A DNA stretch of 42,527 nucleotides from Eubacterium sp. Lineage in GTDB: Bacteria > Bacillota > Clostridia > Lachnospirales > Lachnospiraceae. The DNA lies in contig DNFT01000025.1 in assembly GCA_003486385.1 (NCBI GenBank), positions 1 through 42,527 on the forward strand, written 5' to 3'. Both the position numbers and the translations under genes were made by a program. The notes beneath the pieces are model-generated. The model saw only the letters and a program-made list of their open reading frames with translations. It did not search any database and was not told the origin of the DNA. Positions 17,824 to 24,449 of the stretch are shown here, in pieces (position 1 is the stretch's first letter; each line of letters opens with the position of its first letter).

Positions 17824-17954
17824 CTTAGATGGCTGACTGTAGCTGTAGGAGTACATTATGGTGTGTGGAAAAACAGATGTGTTCAATATTTGATTAACGT
17901 CTGTTTATTATTATTGGATTGGTATGGATTATTATAGTACATTGTGATATTTTC

Positions 17955-18116
17955 TTAGTGAAGCATATTTCTAAAGTTTTTTTGATGTCTATTTTTCTTT
18001 TTACGCTTTTCTTCTTTTTCAGTTTTCTTGGTACAGTCATTTATAAAATCAAAAAGTTTTTGTGGTAGACCTTCGCTCAGACTTGGTGGGTATCCAGTTC
18101 TGACAGGATTCTGCAT
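17955..18116 (-). CDS. Possible small basic protein or gene remnant, unrecognised
   Basis: A 53-codon minus-strand reading frame from ATG (18114-18116) to TAA (17955-17957). The N-terminal half looks protein-like (GYPPSLSEGLPQKLFDFIND) and the C-terminal half is a run of Lys, Glu and Arg. No ribosome site precedes the ATG, and I do not recognise a family. It lies in an accessory patch full of broken genes, divergent from the cysteine peptidase remnant. It could be a remnant or chance. Confidence 0.2.
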   Translation of the reverse strand: MQNPVRTGYPPSLSEGLPQKLFDFINDCTKKTEKEEKRKKKNRHQKNFRNMLH

Positions 18117-18122
18117 TCCATT

Positions 18123-18659
18123 ATGTCTGATTTTTCAATAGAGGAAAAATCATTTATCATAACGAAGGAAAACAGAATAGATATGCAGAAGGGTTTTCAA
18201 TGTTCTGCTTTTTCTACAGCATACGTCCTAAGGCATTTTGACAAGAAAGTCGATGGTGGTACTCTTTATTCAGTCATGCCTCACAAAATGAAAAGCGGAT
18301 ATGTTTATCCAAAAGGGTTATATGATATGTTGCGAAGCTATGGAATGAAAGTAAAATATTGTCGTGGCAATTTGAACACTTAAAAGGGGGATTTGCAAAA
18401 GGGAAATCCGGTTATCGTAATGATACGGGTACAAAAGGACAAGGATTGGCTGCATTATGTTCCGGTAGTCGGATTTGACGAGGAACATGTGTTTTTGGCG
18501 GAATCTCTGTCGAAATTGATAAATTGTAAGAAGGTCTTATATAACCGCCGGCTTAGAAATGAGGAGTTTTTACAACTTTGGAATACTGCTATGTTGAAAC
18601 AGCCTTTTTATAAAAACACTTATTTTATTGTTAAGAATAAGTCGGAAACGGCTTTATAA
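18123..18659 (+). pseudogene. C39-like cysteine peptidase, interrupted by an in-frame stop
   Basis: Two halves lie in the same frame, separated by TAA at 18381-18383. The first half has QKGFQCSAFSTAYVLRHF, with a Cys at residue 27 in the position of the catalytic Cys of C39/papain-like peptidases. The second has DWLHYVPVVGFDEEHVFLAE, with the expected catalytic His and following acidic residue. Changing the TAA to TTA would give a continuous NLNTLKGDLQKGNPVIVM, so a single substitution explains the break. No ribosome site precedes the ATG at 18123, and the open frame extends back to a TAG at 18066, so the 5' end may also be lost. Readthrough or a split protein cannot be excluded, but decay is the simpler reading. 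Confidence 0.7.
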
Positions 18660-18683
18660 AAATTAGAAAATTGGAGGTGTAAC

Positions 18684-18965
18684 ATGGCAGAGTTATTTCA
18701 ATGTTTTTCGCATTTAATGAGCGAAAGGCTTATTATTAGAAAAATGATCAAATATGATATCGACTCTCTGAGTGAAATAACCAATAATGAAAATGAGTAC
18801 CGATACATTCCGCTATTTTTATATAAAAAGAGTCGCGGTAATTTATTGGCAGCAATTAGAAACCTAGGTGGCAGGGACCTTGATAAAAACATTGACACCA
18901 AATGCGACACCACGTATAATATAGATAGGAGGTATTCAGAATGTCAAAATGGGATAAACTATTAA
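18684..18965 (+). pseudogene. Truncated GNAT acetyltransferase, N-terminal part only
   Basis: GGAGGTG precedes the ATG. Residues 10-60 resemble the start of a RimJ/RimL-type GNAT domain (SERLIIRKMIKYDIDSLSEI, then EYRYIPLF). After about residue 68 (GGRDLDK) the frame runs into the hicAB promoter and the hicA start, so the acetyl-CoA binding core is missing. The GNAT gene appears to have been cut by insertion of, or deletion next to, the hicAB module. The product is unlikely to be active. Confidence 0.6.
18892..18920 (+). promoter_or_regulatory. Near-consensus promoter of hicAB
   Basis: TTGACA (18892-18897), 17 bp, TATAAT (18915-18920): a perfect match to the sigma-A consensus. The spacer contains two direct copies of GACACCA (18894-18900 and 18906-18912) 12 bp apart, a plausible site for autorepression by the ribbon-helix-helix part of HicB. 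Confidence 0.8.
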
Positions 18966-19198
18966 CGAGAATATGTGCTTTATCAAAAGACCTCCGGTTT
19001 GATGAATTGCGTAAGGTATTGGAAAGCTATGGATATGTAATGAATGCCCCAAAGGGCGGAAGCAGTCATTACACGTTCAGAAAAGCCGGATGTCAACCAA
19101 TTACGATACCGAAGCATGAACCCATCAAAAGAGTGTATGTAGAGATGGTAAAGCAGATTGTGGAAAGTGAGGCGGTGAATGATGAAAACGCTGAATGA
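18941..19198 (+). CDS. hicA: HicA-family toxin (mRNA interferase)
   Basis: An 85-residue protein of the HicA family, double-stranded-RNA-binding-fold RNases that cut mRNA when free of HicB. The conserved catalytic histidine is His43 in KGGSSHYTFRKAG, followed by ITIPKHEPIKRVYV and the C-terminal helix. It is longer at the N-terminus than minimal HicA proteins, as in many Firmicutes. AGGAGG is 8 bases upstream of the ATG. It overlaps hicB by 20 bases, so toxin and antitoxin are translationally linked, with the toxin first. Confidence 0.88.
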   Translation: MSKWDKLLTRICALSKDLRFDELRKVLESYGYVMNAPKGGSSHYTFRKAGCQPITIPKHEPIKRVYVEMVKQIVESEAVNDENAE

Positions 19199-19544
19199 TT
19201 ATTTTGCAATGAATTATCGTATGGAAATTGTAGAGGATAAGGATGAGGGTGGTTTTGTGGTTTCATTTCCGGAGCTTCCGGGATGTATTACCTGTGGAGA
19301 AACAATAGAATCCGCTGTCGCAAACGCTTTAGATGCTAAGAAAGCATGGTTAGAAGCTGCCATGGAAGATGGTATTGAAATCCATGAGCCGGACAGCTTA
19401 GAGGATTATTCTGGACAGTTTAAACTGAGAATCCCACGAAGTCTTCATCGTTCCCTTGCAGAACATTCTAAGAGGGAAGGTATCAGCATGAATCAGTATT
19501 GTGTATATCTTCTTTCCAGAAACGATGCAGTTTATTCAAAATAG
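19179..19544 (+). CDS. hicB: HicB-family antitoxin with C-terminal ribbon-helix-helix
   Basis: A 121-residue antitoxin. The N-terminal domain has the family pattern DEGGFVVSFPELPGCITCG, with GETIESAVANALDAKKAWLE. The C-terminal part (FKLRIPRSLHRSLAEHSKRE, then GISMNQYCVYLLS) is a ribbon-helix-helix DNA-binding segment. It would mask HicA and repress the promoter at 18892. Two adjacent ATG codons (19179 and 19182) are possible starts; GAGGCGGTG lies just upstream of both. It follows two degraded genes, consistent with a mobile or stabilising module. Confidence 0.9.
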   Translation: MMKTLNDYFAMNYRMEIVEDKDEGGFVVSFPELPGCITCGETIESAVANALDAKKAWLEAAMEDGIEIHEPDSLEDYSGQFKLRIPRSLHRSLAEHSKREGISMNQYCVYLLSRNDAVYSK

Positions 19545-19568
19545 CGTCTGCACACAGTATCAAAGGTA

Positions 19569-19597
19569 TTGCAATTTGCAAGGATTTGTGTTAAAAT
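19569..19597 (+). promoter_or_regulatory. Promoter of the mntP leader
   Basis: TTGCAA (19569-19574), 17 bp, TAAAAT (19592-19597). The predicted start, near 19604, lies just before the riboswitch. Confidence 0.65.
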
Positions 19598-19606
19598 AAA
19601 CAGACT

Positions 19607-19718
19607 TGTAAGGGAGTAGTTAGCGTGAATACGTGGTAAGTCAACAGACTGATGTGGTGTGCAGGGGATGTATTGAATTATAATAACAACCTGCGCGGTA
19701 ACATCTGGCTTATCTTAA
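19607..19718 (+). ncRNA. yybP-ykoY manganese riboswitch
   Basis: AAGGGAGTAG (19610-19619) matches the conserved L1 element of the class, GGGGAGUAG with one base fewer G. It is followed by a hairpin, the conserved GTCAAC (19640-19645), an extended variable stem, and GGTAACATCTGGCTTAT (19697-19713), whose end pairs back with GTAAG to close P1. It is followed at once by a terminator and then by mntP, the classic target. Mn2+ binding in this class usually favours readthrough, giving export when manganese is high. The exact ends are approximate. Confidence 0.75.
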
Positions 19719-19720
19719 AT

Positions 19721-19768
19721 AACGAGACTTATGTATGGCTTGATTGTCATACATGAGTCTCGTTTTTT
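19721..19768 (+). terminator. Riboswitch-controlled terminator upstream of mntP
   Basis: AACGAGACTTATGTATG (19721-19737) pairs with CATACATGAGTCTCGTT (19748-19764), followed by T6. The very strong 17-bp stem immediately follows the riboswitch and is the likely expression platform. The remaining leader, 19769-19929, has no gene that I can see. Confidence 0.88.
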
Positions 19769-19941
19769 GCGTAAGTATATAAAATTATATAGCCTAAACA
19801 GCCTTTTTCGATAACAGGAAGGAATGTTTTGCAGATGTTTCGCTAAAGCATGTATTTACAAGGTAAGTCATATCTGCCCGGGTATGGAAAGCTGCTTACA
19901 GGTAACAATATATTACATATGTGAAGAATGGAGAGTTATGT

Positions 19942-20508
19942 ATGGGTTTACTGGAGTTATTTATTTTGGCGGTGGGATTGTCGATGGACGCATTTGCGGT
20001 GTCCGTGTGTAAGGGACTTGCTATGAAGCAGATTACCTTTAAGAATGCGGCAATTGTTGGAGCATGGTTCGGTGGATTTCAGGCACTTATGCCTCTTATC
20101 GGATGGCTGCTTGGAAGCCGGTTCAAGTCATATATCACAGCTATTGACCACTGGATTGCATTTGTGCTTCTGTTGATCATCGGCGCGAACATGATTAAGG
20201 AGTCATTTGACAAGAGCGAGGAGAGCGCGAACGCGTCACTTGGATTTAAGATTATGCTCATGCTTGCGATAGCAACGAGCATTGATGCGCTTGCTGTAGG
20301 TGTTACATTTGCATTTCTTGATGTTAACATCTGGTGGGCTGTCATTTTTATAGGAAGTATTACTTTTACACTTTCAGCTATAGGTGTGAAGGTCGGAAGC
20401 GTGTTCGGTGTCAAGTATAAGTCGAAGGCGGAGCTTGCCGGAGGAATCATTCTTATACTTATAGGAACGAAGATATTGTTAGAGCACCTTGGAATTATAT
20501 CGTTCTAA
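19942..20508 (+). CDS. mntP: Manganese efflux pump MntP
   Basis: A 188-residue polytopic membrane protein exporting Mn2+, with six predicted helices arranged as two three-helix repeats. Each repeat starts with an acidic motif: LSMDAFAVSVCKGL (about residues 13-26) and ATSIDALAVGVTFAF (about 106-120). The ATG at 19942 is chosen because GGAGAG (19930-19935) is 6 bases upstream; an in-frame GTG at 19921 lies before that site. Length matches the family. A manganese riboswitch and terminator in the leader support the function. It is a single-gene unit converging on bioY. Confidence 0.95.
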   Translation: MGLLELFILAVGLSMDAFAVSVCKGLAMKQITFKNAAIVGAWFGGFQALMPLIGWLLGSRFKSYITAIDHWIAFVLLLIIGANMIKESFDKSEESANASLGFKIMLMLAIATSIDALAVGVTFAFLDVNIWWAVIFIGSITFTLSAIGVKVGSVFGVKYKSKAELAGGIILILIGTKILLEHLGIISF

Positions 20509-20564
20509 TATATTATTCTAATGAAATAAAAATATAGTCGAAATATTCTGTATGATATATAAAG

Positions 20565-20613
20565 AAAAATGGCGTGTGAAAAATGGTAAATCCATAATTC
20601 ACACGCCATTTAT
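20565..20613. terminator. Bidirectional terminator between mntP and bioY
   Basis: AATGGCGTGTGAA (20568-20580) pairs with TTCACACGCCATT (20598-20610), with A-rich and T-rich flanks suitable for both directions. Confidence 0.85.
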
Positions 20614-20748
20614 TATGTTTTTATGCTGAATATAAATGCAATTAACTGCTTAATGATTTTTATACCGGCTTATGCTGTTTTTAGTAACTAAGCTATCGAT
20701 TACCGGTGTACTGCCAATCAGATATTCGCAGATGTTCATGTCAAATAA

Positions 20749-21318
20749 TTAAGCGGTGACTGTTCTCATAACCTTAGACTTTTCAACAGCCTTCACAATC
20801 GTGATGGCTACGGCAATCTTTACAAGGTCAGGAAGGATGTAAGGTGTAACACACCATGCGAGTGCGCTTGAGATTCCAACGGCACTCTTGGTATTGGTGT
20901 ATACAACGATAAACCATGCAGTTCCGAATGCGTAGCAGAGGATAAGTCCGATTACCATCGAGATGGCAAGAACGGGAATACTCTTTCCGAACTTCTTTGT
21001 TATAAGACCAACGGAAAGTGCGGTGAAGATAAAACCGATTATGTAGCCGCCCGTTGTTCCGAGAAGGACTCCGACACCGCCCTTCATTCCTGCGAATACA
21101 GGAAGTCCGACAATGCCGAGGAGACAATATACGATGATTGCTGTGAGTCCGTTTTTAAGACCAAGTATGCCTAGTGCGGTGAATACTGCGAAGGTCTGAA
21201 GGGTGAATGGTGCGAATGGTGTAGGCATAGGAATTGTAATCCATGCGCATACTGCTGTGAGTGCCACGAAAAGGGCGATAAGAGCAATTTCTTTGGTGGT
21301 GTAAATTGATTTTTTCAT
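20749..21318 (-). CDS. bioY: Biotin ECF transporter substrate-binding subunit BioY
   Basis: A 189-residue membrane protein with six helices that captures biotin and works with the shared ECF energising module (not in the window). Family hallmarks are IPMPTPFAPFTLQTFAVF near residues 30-45, the loop VGLPVFAGMKGGVGVLLGTT with GGYIIGF (about 70-98), and WCVTPYILPDLVKI near the end. The inner ATG (21316-21318) is preferred: GGAGGA lies 4 bases before it and overlaps the outer ATG at 21330. A BirA box over the promoter confirms the biotin link. Confidence 0.95.
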   Translation of the reverse strand: MKKSIYTTKEIALIALFVALTAVCAWITIPMPTPFAPFTLQTFAVFTALGILGLKNGLTAIIVYCLLGIVGLPVFAGMKGGVGVLLGTTGGYIIGFIFTALSVGLITKKFGKSIPVLAISMVIGLILCYAFGTAWFIVVYTNTKSAVGISSALAWCVTPYILPDLVKIAVAITIVKAVEKSKVMRTVTA

Positions 21319-21367
21319 GATGTCCTCCATGTAGTTTTAATAATTGAAAAATTCATGCATGTTTCAG

Positions 21368-21396
21368 AGTATAAGCCTATAAAAACGAAATGTCAA
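21368..21396 (-). promoter_or_regulatory. Sigma-A promoter of bioY
   Basis: On the minus strand, TTGACA (21391-21396), a 17-bp spacer, and TATACT (21368-21373). The -35 box is part of the BirA operator. Confidence 0.85.
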
Positions 21397-21421
21397 CCTA
21401 AAACTTGAACAAGGTTAACAA
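21390..21421 (-). promoter_or_regulatory. BirA (biotin repressor) operator
   Basis: Read on the minus strand, TTGTTAACC, 14 bases, then GGTTGACAT. This is the arrangement of Firmicute BirA boxes, with one mismatch between the arms. It overlaps the -35 of bioY, so biotinyl-AMP-loaded BirA should shut off biotin uptake when biotin is plentiful. The divergent ABC-F promoter is 39 bp away and probably unaffected. Confidence 0.85.
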
Positions 21422-21459
21422 TCGCAGCCCATAATAACGTAAAATGGACATTTAGCATG

Positions 21460-21488
21460 TAGACGAACAGAAAAAAATTGTGTATACT
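21460..21488 (+). promoter_or_regulatory. Probable promoter of the ABC-F gene
   Basis: TAGACG (21460-21465), 17 bp, TATACT (21483-21488). The -35 is a 4/6 match and the -10 a 5/6 match. It is the best candidate upstream of the ABC-F gene. Confidence 0.55.
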
Positions 21489-21552
21489 ACATAAGGTCGA
21501 TTTACAGTGAAGAATCAGAGAAGAATAATAGAAAAATGGAAAAGGGAAAAAT

Positions 21553-23106
21553 ATGAGTATACTGAATGTTGAACACTTAAGCCATGGTTTTGGTGACAGG
21601 GCGATTTTTAAGGATGTGTCCTTCAGACTTTTAAAGGGAGAGCACATAGGACTTATCGGTGCCAACGGCGAGGGAAAATCTACCTTTATGAGCATAATAA
21701 CAGGAAAGCTCATGCCTGATGAAGGAAAGGTTGAATGGGCTAAGAATGTGAAGGTGGGATATCTTGACCAGCATGCGGTTCTCACAAAGGGAATGACTAT
21801 AAGGGATGTCCTTAAGAGTGCCTTCGCGGATCTTTTCGCGATGGAAGAGAAGATGAACACAATATGCGATGCCATGGCTGCGGGAACGGCAGAGAACATG
21901 GACGAGATGATGGAGGAGCTCGGAGTTATCCAGGAGCTTCTGATGGCACATGATTTCTATATTATTGACTCGAAGGTAGACGAGGTCGGAAGGGCATTAG
22001 GGCTTGAGGACATCGGCATGGACAAGGATGTTACGGAGCTTTCAGGCGGACAGAGAACCAAGGTGCTCCTTGCGAAGCTTCTTCTTGCGAAGCCGGATAT
22101 TCTCCTGCTTGATGAGCCTACGAACTATCTTGATGCCGTGCACATCGAATGGCTTAAGAGATACCTTCTTGAATATGAGAATGCATTTATCCTCATATCA
22201 CATGACATTCCTTTTCTCAACAGTGTGGTCAATCTTATCTATCACATGGAGAATCAGGAGCTTAACAGATATGTGGGTGACTATGATAAGTTCATGGAAG
22301 TTTACGAGATGAAGAAGGCACAGCGCGAGGCGGCATATAACAGACAGCAGAAGGAAATCGCGGAGCTTGAGGATTTCGTTGCCAGAAACAAGGCGAGGGT
22401 TGCCACAAGAAATATGGCTATGTCGCGCCAGAAGAAGCTTGACAAGATGGATATAATTGAGAAGGCAGTGGAGAAGCCGAAGCCGGAATTTAATTTCCAG
22501 GAGGCGAGAACTCCGGGAAGATATATTATCCAGACAAAGGGGCTTGTTATCGGGTATGATGAGCCGCTTTCAAGACCTCTTGATTTTACGATGGAGCGAG
22601 GCGAGAAGGTCGTTCTTTTCGGTGCCAACGGTATCGGCAAGACGACTCTTTTAAAGAGTATACTTGGTCTTGTACCGGCGCTTTCGGGTGAGGTCGAGCT
22701 TGGAGATTATCTTGAGCTTGGATACTTTGAGCAGGAGATGGCTCCGGGCAACAGAAATACCTGCATTGAGGAAATCTGGAAGGAATTTCCGGGATATACC
22801 CAGTATCAGGTGCGTTCGGCGCTTGCAAAGTGCGGACTCACGACGAAGCATATCGAGAGTCAGGTGCAGGTTCTAAGCGGAGGTGAGCAGGCGAAGGTGA
22901 GACTCTGCAAGCTTATCAACCGCGCGTCAAATGTTCTGCTTCTTGACGAGCCGACTAACCATCTCGATGTCGACGCGAAGGAAGAGCTTAAGAGGGCGCT
23001 GGGGGAATACAAGGGAAGCATACTTCTCATCTGTCATGAGCCGGATTTCTATGACGGTCTTGCAACGAGGGTTGTCGACTGTTCGGAGTGGAGCTTAAGG
23101 GTATAA
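21553..23106 (+). CDS. ABC-F family ATPase (ribosome-associated)
   Basis: A 517-residue soluble protein with two ATPase domains and no membrane segments. Domain 1 has Walker A GANGEGKST (about residues 37-45), signature LSGGQRTKVLLAKLLL (about 164) and LLLDEPTNYLD. Domain 2 has GANGIGKTT (about 358), LSGGEQAKVRLCKLI and LLLDEPTNHLD. The linker is charged and helical (about 240-310), as in ABC-F proteins, which bind the ribosomal E site. Neither a long antibiotic-resistance-type arm nor a C-terminal extension is obvious, so a housekeeping translation factor of the YbiT/EttA kind is more likely than target protection. GGGAAAAAT precedes the ATG. Confidence 0.92.
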   Translation: MSILNVEHLSHGFGDRAIFKDVSFRLLKGEHIGLIGANGEGKSTFMSIITGKLMPDEGKVEWAKNVKVGYLDQHAVLTKGMTIRDVLKSAFADLFAMEEKMNTICDAMAAGTAENMDEMMEELGVIQELLMAHDFYIIDSKVDEVGRALGLEDIGMDKDVTELSGGQRTKVLLAKLLLAKPDILLLDEPTNYLDAVHIEWLKRYLLEYENAFILISHDIPFLNSVVNLIYHMENQELNRYVGDYDKFMEVYEMKKAQREAAYNRQQKEIAELEDFVARNKARVATRNMAMSRQKKLDKMDIIEKAVEKPKPEFNFQEARTPGRYIIQTKGLVIGYDEPLSRPLDFTMERGEKVVLFGANGIGKTTLLKSILGLVPALSGEVELGDYLELGYFEQEMAPGNRNTCIEEIWKEFPGYTQYQVRSALAKCGLTTKHIESQVQVLSGGEQAKVRLCKLINRASNVLLLDEPTNHLDVDAKEELKRALGEYKGSILLICHEPDFYDGLATRVVDCSEWSLRV

Positions 23107-23151
23107 GCAGGAAGTACATGTTCAATGGATGATGGCAGGAAAGGAATATTT

Positions 23152-24360
23152 ATGTCAGTAAAAAAGAATGCGCATAGCGGTGAACACGCGCATGCTGGTT
23201 ATATGATGAAGGGCTGGAAGCTGAGGTTATTGAGACTGCTTGCCCTGCTTATCATAGTCTGTGTGGGAGCTGCTGCGTGCAGCAAGAAGGATAATGACAC
23301 GGCACAGGAGCCGTTTACCGTGAAATTGGGAGTACTCCTAGATTTCAGCGGCGATAAAAAGGAAGAGTCCGAGGAGATGTACAGGGCTGTTTCACTGGCT
23401 GTCGATGAGATAAATGCTTCGGGTGGAGTACTCACTGAGGGTTATAGTATCGAGCTGATAAAAAAGGATGATGCCGGGGACTATATGAATTCTGTTGCGG
23501 GCTATTATCAGCTTGCACAGGAGGGCGCGTGTGCGGTGATAGGAACCAACAATTCAAAGGGAATGGAGGAGCTTGTAAAGGCAAGTGCCTCAGCTAATGT
23601 CCCGGTAATCACACCATCTGTGACGGATGATTCGATTGTTGCGGCGGCGGATTTTATATATCAATCGTGTTTTTCGGACAAATATATGACGGAAGCCATG
23701 GCTTCGTTTTTGGAAAGCGGGCTGGCGGCTTCAAATGATAATTTAAGTGTTGCGCTTGTGTGCCCGGCGGAAAATGAACGCTGCACGGCACTATATGAGG
23801 ACATGGCAGCGGCGATAAGCAGCAGGAATATAAGCACGGTATATGCACATGAGCTTTCAGATTACACAGATGAGAAGCTTATCGAGCTGTTCGACGGTAT
23901 TGTGAGTTCGCAGGCAGGCTATGTGTTCATACCGGCGGGAGTCGATGATATTGAAAAAATACTGTCTGCGGCAAAACAATGCGGCTATAGCGGAAGCTTT
24001 TTAGGGCTGCCGGAGTGGTATGGATACGATTCGGACACGCATGGGTATGATGTATATATCGCTATGAACATGGCAGCGGACAGGGATACGGATATGGTGG
24101 GAGCTTTTATAAAAAAGTTCGGAGCTGTTGTTTCGGATGGGGTAAGACCCGCGTATGATTCGGTATATTTTATCAGGGATGCCATTGAGAAGGGCTATCT
24201 TGCGACGGCTGCATCGATTGCACTCAAGCTTCCGTTTCTTGAAGGAAGTACACCGCTTGGTGATTATGTCATAGGTGCGTACGGAAATATAGAAAAGACA
24301 GTTGACATCATCCGTATGACGGGCGGGCAGAAAAAATATGTAACCACGCTTTTTGAATGA
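23152..24360 (+). CDS. Type 1 periplasmic-binding-protein-like lipoprotein (LivJ-type)
   Basis: A 402-residue exported protein with a long basic N-terminus, a hydrophobic stretch and lipobox GAAAC, with the lipidated cysteine at 43. The mature part follows the branched-chain amino acid binding protein fold: KLGVLLDFSGDKKEESEEMY, then AVSLAVDEINASGGVL, AVIGTNNSKGMEEL, VPVITPSVTDDS and RPAYDSVYFIRDAI. The start at 23152 is preferred because GGAAAGGA lies 6 bases upstream; an earlier ATG at 23125 has a poor site. It follows the ABC-F gene by 45 bases. No LivHMGF permease or ATPase genes are nearby, so it may serve a remote transporter or act as a sensor. The ligand is unknown. Confidence 0.85.
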   Translation: MSVKKNAHSGEHAHAGYMMKGWKLRLLRLLALLIIVCVGAAACSKKDNDTAQEPFTVKLGVLLDFSGDKKEESEEMYRAVSLAVDEINASGGVLTEGYSIELIKKDDAGDYMNSVAGYYQLAQEGACAVIGTNNSKGMEELVKASASANVPVITPSVTDDSIVAAADFIYQSCFSDKYMTEAMASFLESGLAASNDNLSVALVCPAENERCTALYEDMAAAISSRNISTVYAHELSDYTDEKLIELFDGIVSSQAGYVFIPAGVDDIEKILSAAKQCGYSGSFLGLPEWYGYDSDTHGYDVYIAMNMAADRDTDMVGAFIKKFGAVVSDGVRPAYDSVYFIRDAIEKGYLATAASIALKLPFLEGSTPLGDYVIGAYGNIEKTVDIIRMTGGQKKYVTTLFE

Positions 24361-24449
24361 ACCACTGTTTTAGGCTGGTACAGAGCTTGTACAAATCTGA
24401 TTATATAGATAACGGGAACTAAAACGATAATATTCGGGAGAAAAAGAGT

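Noticed and set aside
19842..19900. Second riboswitch-like GGTAAGTC and GGTAAC pair between the mntP terminator and gene
   Set aside because: It resembles part of the upstream riboswitch and could form a GTAAG/CTTAC stem, but the GGGAGTAG element is missing. Treated as coincidence.
20650..20739. A 29-codon minus-strand frame after bioY (starts MNICEYLIGS)
   Set aside because: No ribosome site, no recognisable family, and it lies between bioY and the shared terminator. Too short to separate from chance, though it could be a remnant.
21553..23106. ABC-F protein as an antibiotic resistance factor
   Set aside because: No long interdomain arm or C-terminal extension typical of target-protection proteins is evident. 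A housekeeping ABC-F is simpler.
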